Positions 58,238 through 64,000 of a DNA stretch of 64,000 nt are shown here, piece after piece. Location: assembly GCA_910579435.1 (NCBI GenBank), contig CAJTVF010000008.1:1-64000 (forward strand), read 5' to 3'. The DNA is from an uncultured Oscillibacter sp. Lineage in GTDB: Bacteria > Bacillota > Clostridia > Oscillospirales > Oscillospiraceae. The notes beneath the pieces are model-generated. The model was given only the letters and a program-made list of their open reading frames with translations. It did no database searches and was not told the origin of the DNA. A program made the translations under genes and the position numbers. Numbering within the stretch: position 1 is the stretch's first letter; every line of letters starts with the position of its first letter.

Positions 58238-58930
58238 ATGGGCTTTTTCTACTACCGGCGGCGAATGACCCGGCGGAACCTGCTGGGGGTTCTGGCCTTT
58301 TCCGTCATGGCGGTTTCCCTGGCCACGACGATTTTTGCCACAATACAGATGCGGCCGATCCTGGTGAGCCTGGCGACTACCCGCGTCTCCAACATGGTGA
58401 ACCGCATTGTTTCCGAGGCGGTGAGCGAAGCGATCGACAGCGGAAACATCACCTACAGCGACCTCATTACGTTTGAAAAAGACAACGAAGGGCGGATTAC
58501 CGCCATCTACAGCAACATGGCGGCCTTCAACCGCCTGCAGTCCAACATCCTTGATATTATCCTGGTCCGGATTGACCAGGTGTCCGCCCGGGACCTCTCC
58601 ATACCGGTGGGCAGCCTTACCGGCTCCGTGCTTCTGGCGGGGCGGGGGCCCCGGATCTCCGTAAGGATGGAGTCGGTGGGTTCTTCCTCCGCCAATTTTG
58701 AAAACGAGTTCACCTCGGCAGGCATCAACCAGACCAAGCACCAGATTGTATTGAACATCGATGTGGCCGTCAGCATCCTGCTGCCCGGATTTTCCGCGGC
58801 CACCACCGTCTCCAATGCCGTCACCGTGGCAGAGACGGTCATTGTGGGGTCCGTGCCGGATACCTACACGTATTTCAGCTCCACGCCGGAGAGCTATGAG
58901 AGCGACGCAAAGGACTATATACTGAATTAG
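58238..58930 (+). CDS. yunB: Sporulation protein YunB
   Basis: 230 residues. One N-terminal span (LGVLAFSVMAVSLATTIFAT) and an extracytoplasmic domain with the YunB pattern: RVSNMVNRIVSEAVSEAID, MAAFNRLQSNILDIILVRI and IPVGSLTGSVLLAGRGPRI. YunB is a sigma-E dependent protein needed for full sporulation in Bacillus. Lies 43 bases after murD and nine before ligA. Confidence 0.88.
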   Translation: MGFFYYRRRMTRRNLLGVLAFSVMAVSLATTIFATIQMRPILVSLATTRVSNMVNRIVSEAVSEAIDSGNITYSDLITFEKDNEGRITAIYSNMAAFNRLQSNILDIILVRIDQVSARDLSIPVGSLTGSVLLAGRGPRISVRMESVGSSSANFENEFTSAGINQTKHQIVLNIDVAVSILLPGFSAATTVSNAVTVAETVIVGSVPDTYTYFSSTPESYESDAKDYILN

Positions 58931-58939
58931 GAGGGCCCC

Positions 58940-60916
58940 ATGGATTACCGCGAAGAGATCAAGCAGCTGCGGGACGCGCTGAACGAGCACGGCTACAAAT
59001 ACTACGTGCTGGACGCACCCACTATCAGCGATTATGAGTACGACATGCTCAACCGCCGCCTAGAGGAGCTGGAGGCACAGCACCCGGAGGAAATCACGCC
59101 GGACTCTCCCACTCAGCGGATCGGAGGGAAAACCTTGGAGGGCTTCGCCTCCTATGCCCACGAGGTCCCGTTGGAGAGCCTCCAGGACGTATTCAGTGGA
59201 GAAGAAGTGGCGGAATTTTGTGAGCGGATGGAGGAAGCGCTGGGAAAAGAGGCCGCCTTCTCCCTGGAGCCCAAAGTCGACGGATTGTCCGTGGCCCTGG
59301 AATACCGGGACGGCGTGTTTGTCCGGGGGGCCACCCGGGGAGACGGCCGGACAGGAGAGGACGTGACGGAGAACCTGAAAACCGTCCGGTCGATTCCCAT
59401 GGTTCTGCCGGACAAGCTGCCCCGGCTCATTGTCCGGGGGGAGGTCTACATGTCCCGGGCGGTTTTCGAGGAGCTGAACGCGCAGCGGGAGATTCAGGGA
59501 AAGCCCCTGCTGGCAAATCCCCGAAACGCCGCCGCCGGGTCCCTCCGCCAGCTGGACCCGAAGGTTTGCGCGGAGCGGAAGCTGGATATCCAGGTCTTTA
59601 ACCTGCAGCTGGCGGAGGGAAAGGAATTTGTTTCTCACCAGGAGACATTGGACTATTTAGCCTCACAGCGTTTCCGCGTGATTCCCCATAAGACCCTCTC
59701 CGGAGCCGCCGCCTGCCAGGCGGAAATTGCCCGGATCAACGACGAACGGCTGGAATATCCCTTTGATATTGACGGCGCAGTTGTAAAGATAAACTCCTTG
59801 ACTGACCGTGAAAAATTAGGAAGTACGGCGAAATTTCCGAAGTGGGCCGTGGCGTTCAAGTACCCGCCGGAGAAAAAGCCCGCCCAGGTGCTGGACATCG
59901 TCATCCAGGTGGGCCGTACCGGCGTGCTGACCCCCAAGGCAGTGCTGACCCCTGTCCGCTTAGCGGGGACAACCGTCACTAACGCAACGCTCCATAATCA
60001 GGACCTCATCACAGAAAAGGACATTCGAATCGGAGATACGGTCATCGTCCAGAAGGCGGGGGAGATCATCCCGGAGGTGGTGGAGGTAGACCGCTCCAAG
60101 CGCCCCCAGGGAACGGAGCCGTACCGCTTTCCGGAGGTCTGCCCGGTCTGCGGCGCGCCGGTCCGCCGGGATGAGGACGGCACCGCCATCCGCTGTACCG
60201 GGGCGGAATGTCCCGCCCAGCTCCTGCGGAACCTGACGCACTTCGCCAGCCGGGACGCCATGGACATTGACGGCTGCGGCCCCGCCGTGATCCAGCAGCT
60301 CATTGACAGCGGCATGGTGGCAAACCCGGCGGACCTCTATGACCTGGAAGCGGAAAAGGTGGCAAAGCTGGAGCGTATGGGGAAGAAGTCTGCGGAAAAC
60401 CTGCTGGCCGCCATTGAGCGCTCCAAGGCCAACGACCTCTCCCGGCTGGTTTTCGGCCTTGGCATCCGGCAGGTGGGGGAGAAGGCGGCGAAGGTGCTGG
60501 CCTCCCATTTCCGCACAATGGACGCCCTGTGCGCCGCTGAAGTGGAGGAGCTGACGGAAATTGACGACGTGGGCGGCATAACGGCCCAGTGTGTGGTGGA
60601 CTATCTGTCCTCCTCCCAGGCCAAGGACCTGATTGCCCGCCTGAAGTCCGCCGGAGTCAACATGGAGAGTACGGCGGAGCTGGTGGACGACCGTTTCGCC
60701 GGGATGACCTTCGTCCTCACCGGGACTCTCAGCCGTTTCGACCGTAAGGCTGCCCAGGCCCTGATTGAGGAGCGGGGAGGGAAAGCCGCCGGGTCCGTCT
60801 CCAAGCGAACCTCCTACGTGGTGGCCGGAGAGGCCGCAGGGAGTAAGCTGAAAAAGGCGGAGGAGCTGGGGATTCCTGTTTTAACGGAGGACGAGTTTGC
60901 GAAGATGCTGGAATAA
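58940..60916 (+). CDS. ligA: NAD-dependent DNA ligase
   Basis: Seals nicks using NAD. 658 residues: Ia domain, adenylation lysine in LEPKVDGLSVALEY near 115, OB fold with GRTGVLTPKAVL, zinc finger CPVCGAPV...CTGAECPAQ near 400-425, helix-hairpin-helix repeats, and BRCT at 580-658 (FVLTGTLSRFDRKAAQALIE). AGGAGGGCCCC precedes ATG 58940. Ends before a strong terminator. Confidence 0.95.
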   Translation: MDYREEIKQLRDALNEHGYKYYVLDAPTISDYEYDMLNRRLEELEAQHPEEITPDSPTQRIGGKTLEGFASYAHEVPLESLQDVFSGEEVAEFCERMEEALGKEAAFSLEPKVDGLSVALEYRDGVFVRGATRGDGRTGEDVTENLKTVRSIPMVLPDKLPRLIVRGEVYMSRAVFEELNAQREIQGKPLLANPRNAAAGSLRQLDPKVCAERKLDIQVFNLQLAEGKEFVSHQETLDYLASQRFRVIPHKTLSGAAACQAEIARINDERLEYPFDIDGAVVKINSLTDREKLGSTAKFPKWAVAFKYPPEKKPAQVLDIVIQVGRTGVLTPKAVLTPVRLAGTTVTNATLHNQDLITEKDIRIGDTVIVQKAGEIIPEVVEVDRSKRPQGTEPYRFPEVCPVCGAPVRRDEDGTAIRCTGAECPAQLLRNLTHFASRDAMDIDGCGPAVIQQLIDSGMVANPADLYDLEAEKVAKLERMGKKSAENLLAAIERSKANDLSRLVFGLGIRQVGEKAAKVLASHFRTMDALCAAEVEELTEIDDVGGITAQCVVDYLSSSQAKDLIARLKSAGVNMESTAELVDDRFAGMTFVLTGTLSRFDRKAAQALIEERGGKAAGSVSKRTSYVVAGEAAGSKLKKAEELGIPVLTEDEFAKMLE

Positions 60917-60919
60917 TGG

Positions 60920-60953
60920 GAAAGAGCGGCGGTTTACCGCCGCTCTTTTTGTT
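60920..60953. terminator. Terminator between ligA and cotJC
   Basis: AAAGAGCGGCGG pairs with CCGCCGCTCTTT around TTTA, followed by a T run. It serves convergent genes. Confidence 0.85.
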
Positions 60954-60954
60954 T

Positions 60955-61551
60955 TCATTTGTCAAAGGCCGGGTTCATATAGTAGACGTTTTTCTCGTTC
61001 ATCTTGTCCTTCGCCAGCCGCAGGCCCTCGCCGAAGCGCTGGAAGTGGACGATTTCCCGGGCCCGAAGGAATTTGATGGCGTCGCTGACGTCCGGGTCAT
61101 CGGAGAGGCGGAGAATGTTGTCATAGGTTACACGGGCTTTCTGCTCCGCTGCCAGGTCCTCCGTCAGGTCGCCGATCACGTCGCCGGTCACCTGCATAGT
61201 GGCGGCGGACCAGGGGAAGCCGGAGGCAAACTGAGGAAACACGCCGGTGGTGTGGTCCACAAAATAGGCGTCGAAGCCTGCGGCCTTGATCTGTTCCTCG
61301 GTGAGGTTTCGGGTCAGCTGGTGGACCAGGGTGCCCACCATTTCCAGGTGCCCCAGCTCCTCGGTGCCGATGTCCGTCAGCAGCCCTTTCAGCTCCGGGT
61401 AGGGCATGGAGTACCGCTGGCTCAGATACCGCAGGGACGCACCCAGCTCTCCGTCGGGCCCGCCGTACTGGGAGATAATGGCCGCCGCCAGCCTTGGATT
61501 GGTGTTCTTGACCTTTACCGGGTACTGGAGCTTCTTCTCATATACAAACAT
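60955..61551 (-). CDS. cotJC: Spore coat protein CotJC (manganese catalase fold)
   Basis: 198 residues of the CotJC/Mn-catalase family: LLTDIGTEELGHLEMVGTLV with metal-ligand glutamates and histidine, and LRAREIVHFQRFGEGL with the second pair. It is shorter than full Mn catalases. ATG 61551 overlaps the upstream stop by one base (TGATG), so it is translated with CotJA-CotJB. Confidence 0.9.
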   Translation of the reverse strand: MFVYEKKLQYPVKVKNTNPRLAAAIISQYGGPDGELGASLRYLSQRYSMPYPELKGLLTDIGTEELGHLEMVGTLVHQLTRNLTEEQIKAAGFDAYFVDHTTGVFPQFASGFPWSAATMQVTGDVIGDLTEDLAAEQKARVTYDNILRLSDDPDVSDAIKFLRAREIVHFQRFGEGLRLAKDKMNEKNVYYMNPAFDK

Positions 61552-62006
61552 CAGTCGTTCCCTCCTACGTCCCAGGGCCACGGGTCATTGAGCCAGGCAA
61601 AGCCGTCCTCCGGGGTCAGATCGGTGCTCGTCAAAGGACCATACATTTTCTCATACTTTTCCCGGCCCTCCTTGGACAGCTTGATATAGGACCAGTAGAG
61701 CTGGAGGACCTCCTGGTCATTGGCGTGGGTATCCAGGTAGAGATTCAGCTCTTTAATGGCAAAATCCAGGGCCATCAGCTCCACCAGGGCCGTGTTGGCC
61801 AGCTTGGTCTTGGCCTGGATGGCCGCCTTGAAGGGCAGGTCCAGGCCGGGGAACAGGGTCCCTGCCTGCAGGGCTTCCGCCCGGCTGAAGCGGGGAGGAT
61901 TCTGCTCCTGCATGGGAATATAGGGAAACGCCAGCGGGGCGCACGCGGAAAGCGTGCCCATCCCCGCGCCGCAGGAACCGGCCGGCGTCTGATCAGGTCT
62001 TTCCAT
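61551..62006 (-). CDS. Fused CotJA-CotJB spore coat protein
   Basis: 151 residues. The first part (about 1-65) is CotJA-like: LAFPYIPMQEQNPPRFSRAE, then ALQAGTLFPGLDLPF. The second part (about 75-151) is CotJB-like: LVELMALDFAIKELNLYLDT, then GREKYEKMYGPL and WPWD. In Bacillus these are two proteins of about 80 residues each. No stop or internal ribosome site separates them here. ATG 62006 follows GGAGGAACACAAGT. The cotJ operon is expressed in the mother cell under sigma-E in Bacillus. Confidence 0.85.
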   Translation of the reverse strand: MERPDQTPAGSCGAGMGTLSACAPLAFPYIPMQEQNPPRFSRAEALQAGTLFPGLDLPFKAAIQAKTKLANTALVELMALDFAIKELNLYLDTHANDQEVLQLYWSYIKLSKEGREKYEKMYGPLTSTDLTPEDGFAWLNDPWPWDVGGND

Positions 62007-62239
62007 ACTTGTGTTCCTCCTTGTATAAGGATGGCGCGAGACATTTCGCGCTCAGTCCATCCTATGCGGCGCGGGAGGGAAGGGCTACAGTCCGGGCGGT
62101 GGGACCGTTGTTCCGGCACAGCTTGATTTTTGCGGAAGGGATTGCTATAATAAGATTGCTGTTTTCCGCAAAAAACGCATATGGGATAAGCTGCCGGACA
62201 TATCCTCTTAGCACGAGATTTGCGAAGGAGGCGTTGTCC

Positions 62240-62977
62240 GTGGTCATCCTGCTGCGAAAACGCGATTTGGTCCTCTCCTGCCTGTTCTGCTGCTTCTTCT
62301 TCGGCCTGGCGGCGGTGCTGTGGAGGGGAAACGCCGTCCCGGCCTTTCACGTCCGGGAGGAAGTCCCGGTCACGGTGGTCATTGATTCCGGCCACGGCGG
62401 GGAAGACGGAGGGGCAGTGTCTCCCGGCGGCGTGCCGGAAAGTCAAATCAATCTGGCGGTGTCCCTGCGGGTCCACGACCTGCTGCGCTTCGCGGGGCAG
62501 AGGACGCGGCTGACCCGGGACGGGGACGAGACGATCTGCGACCAGGGTCTGGACACGATGCGGCAGAGGAAAGTATCCGATTTGAAAAACCGGGTAAAGC
62601 TGGTGGAAGAGACGGAGAACGCCATTCTGCTGAGCATCCACCAAAACAGCCTGCCCTCGTCCCCGGTGACCCACGGGGCCCAGGTGTTCTGGAACCGGCA
62701 GGAGGGAGCGGAGTCCCTGGCCGGAAGCATCCAGGAGGCATTGAACGCCGCTGTTAACGGCGGAAATGACAAGTGTCCCCGGCAGATCCCCGACAGCATC
62801 TACTTGATGAAGAACATCACCGCGCCGGGCGTTCTGGTAGAGTGCGGTTTCCTCTCCAACGCGCCGGAGACGGAGCGGCTGCAGGACCCGGCCCACCAGC
62901 TGCGGCTGGCCTTCGCCGTGACGGCGGGCTATCTGAACGCCGGAAACGGCGAAACGGAATTTGGAGAACTGGAATGA
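62240..62977 (+). CDS. cwlD: Sporulation N-acetylmuramoyl-L-alanine amidase CwlD
   Basis: 245 residues. N-terminal signal/anchor (DLVLSCLFCCFFFGLAAVLW) then an Amidase_3 domain: VVIDSGHGGEDGGAVS (zinc His), SIHQNSLPSS (second His) and VLVECGFLSN (catalytic Glu). CwlD with PdaA makes muramic-delta-lactam in the spore cortex. GTG 62240 follows GAAGGAGGCGTTGTCC; the frame opens earlier without a site. Confidence 0.9.
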   Translation: MVILLRKRDLVLSCLFCCFFFGLAAVLWRGNAVPAFHVREEVPVTVVIDSGHGGEDGGAVSPGGVPESQINLAVSLRVHDLLRFAGQRTRLTRDGDETICDQGLDTMRQRKVSDLKNRVKLVEETENAILLSIHQNSLPSSPVTHGAQVFWNRQEGAESLAGSIQEALNAAVNGGNDKCPRQIPDSIYLMKNITAPGVLVECGFLSNAPETERLQDPAHQLRLAFAVTAGYLNAGNGETEFGELE

Positions 62978-64000
62978 AACAGCCGAAAACGCTTTTTTAC
63001 TGCACGGAGTGCGGCAATGAAACGCCGAAGTGGGCGGGGCGCTGTCCCGCCTGCGGGGCATGGAACACCGTGGTGGAGCGCCCGGAACCGGCGGCAAAGG
63101 GGAGGGGGAGGGCCTCCTCCGCCCGGGTGGCAGCCCTTCCCAGGGCTCTTCCGGTGACGGAACTGGGGGACAGCGCAGAGATCCGCTTCTCCACTGGAAT
63201 GGGGGAGCTGGACCGGGTCCTGGGCGGCGGCGCCGTCAAGGGGTCCCTGGTACTGGTGGGCGGCGCGCCGGGCATCGGGAAGTCCACGCTGATGCTGCAG
63301 ATCTGCGGAAGGCTCTGCCAGTTCGCCAAGGTGCTGTATGTATCCGGCGAGGAGTCCCAGCACCAGCTGAAGCTCCGGGCCCAGCGGCTCCGGGTGGAGA
63401 GCGAATATCTCCTGGTCCTGTCGGAGACCGGCCTGGGGGAGATGCTGGAGGCTGTGAGGCAGGAGCAGCCGGACGTCCTGATTGTGGACTCCATCCAGAC
63501 GCTTTACAACGACGCACTGGATTCCCCGGCGGGCAGCGTCAGCCAGGTGAAGGACTGCACTATGGCTTTGATGCAGCTGGCCAAGGGAAACAACATCACC
63601 GTGTTTGTGATCGGCCACGTAAACAAGGAGGGCTCCATCGCTGGGCCCAAGGTCCTGGAGCATATGGTGGACTGTGTGCTGTACTTTGAAGGAGACCGGC
63701 ACACCTTCTGCCGCATCCTCCGGGCGGCGAAAAACCGCTTTGGGGCCACCAACGAGATCGGCGTCTTCGAGATGGGGGACGCTGGACTGGCGGAGGTGGA
63801 GAATCCCTCTCAAATGCTGCTGTCCGGACGGCCGGAGGAGACGCCGGGGACTTGCGTCACCTGTGTGATGGAGGGCGCGAGGCCGGTATTGGCAGAGGTC
63901 CAGGCGCTGGTGGTAGGCTCCGCAGGAGGAAATCCCCGGCGGACCAGCAACGGCTTCGACTTTAACCGGGCAGCTATGCTGCTGGCGGTCCTGGAGAAGC
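62974..64000 (+). CDS. radA: DNA repair protein RadA (Sms), 5' part, runs off the window
   Basis: 342 residues are visible. N-terminal zinc finger CTECGNETPKWAGRCPACG, RecA-like Walker A GGAPGIGKSTLMLQI near 95, the RadA motif KNRFGATNEIG near 251, and the start of the Lon-like C-terminal domain. It aids recombination and branch migration. ATG 62974 overlaps the cwlD stop as ATGA. The rest lies beyond 64000. Confidence 0.95.
   Translation, partial: MKQPKTLFYCTECGNETPKWAGRCPACGAWNTVVERPEPAAKGRGRASSARVAALPRALPVTELGDSAEIRFSTGMGELDRVLGGGAVKGSLVLVGGAPGIGKSTLMLQICGRLCQFAKVLYVSGEESQHQLKLRAQRLRVESEYLLVLSETGLGEMLEAVRQEQPDVLIVDSIQTLYNDALDSPAGSVSQVKDCTMALMQLAKGNNITVFVIGHVNKEGSIAGPKVLEHMVDCVLYFEGDRHTFCRILRAAKNRFGATNEIGVFEMGDAGLAEVENPSQMLLSGRPEETPGTCVTCVMEGARPVLAEVQALVVGSAGGNPRRTSNGFDFNRAAMLLAVLEK

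Noticed and set aside
61551..62006. Two separate cotJA and cotJB genes
   Set aside because: No stop codon, ribosome site or start lies between the two parts; the frame is continuous.

Overview
The window reads as a high-GC, spore-forming, Gram-positive Clostridia chromosome, most likely Oscillospiraceae (Oscillibacter, Lawsonibacter or Flavonifractor-like). This is inferred from gene order and protein character; no database was searched. Sporulation genes are present (spoIIM, yunB, cotJ, cwlD, a sigma-H-like factor), as is the Firmicutes hprK-murB-rapZ-yvcK-whiA cluster.

Layout. 1-12.4 kb is core: hprK, ROK glucokinase, murB, rapZ, yvcK, whiA, two small proteins and dnaE on the plus strand, then a DUF4364 gene (minus), a 194-bp multi-hairpin block and a YerB-like lipoprotein. 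12.5-38.3 kb is accessory. One cysteine-rich gene on the minus strand is cut into three pieces (38245-38148, 19338-18978, 12933-12559) by two integrated elements. Joining the pieces at short shared cores restores one 277-residue frame. The 6.0-kb element (12937-18977) carries a large serine recombinase, an Rrf2-NifS-IscU iron-sulfur operon, divergent cysK, and a MITE nested inside another MITE. The 18.8-kb element (19341-38147) is a prophage-like element with its own serine integrase, a ribbon-helix-helix switch, many tiny ORFs, a replication protein, HK97-type portal, protease, capsid and connector, one tail gene and a full lysis cassette. No large terminase, tail tube or tape measure gene is visible.

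38.3-64 kb is core again: GNAT, yajC, spoIIM-xerD, ruvC-ruvA-ruvB, a sigma-H-like factor, trmK-nif3, yebC, a VTC polymerase-DUF4956-CotH operon, rnpB with an apparent expansion, murD-yunB-ligA, a cotJ operon with fused cotJA-cotJB, cwlD and the start of radA. Two MITE families are scattered through the window. One copy truncates a Tn916-type integrase remnant and another abuts a glmM remnant.

The most interesting system is the doubly interrupted gene. Each recombinase gene ends a few tens of bases from its own junction, and the prophage attP can be rebuilt as a 52-bp near-perfect dyad centred on GA. The arrangement resembles sporulation genes rebuilt by excision of skin-like elements, but that parallel is inference and needs testing.
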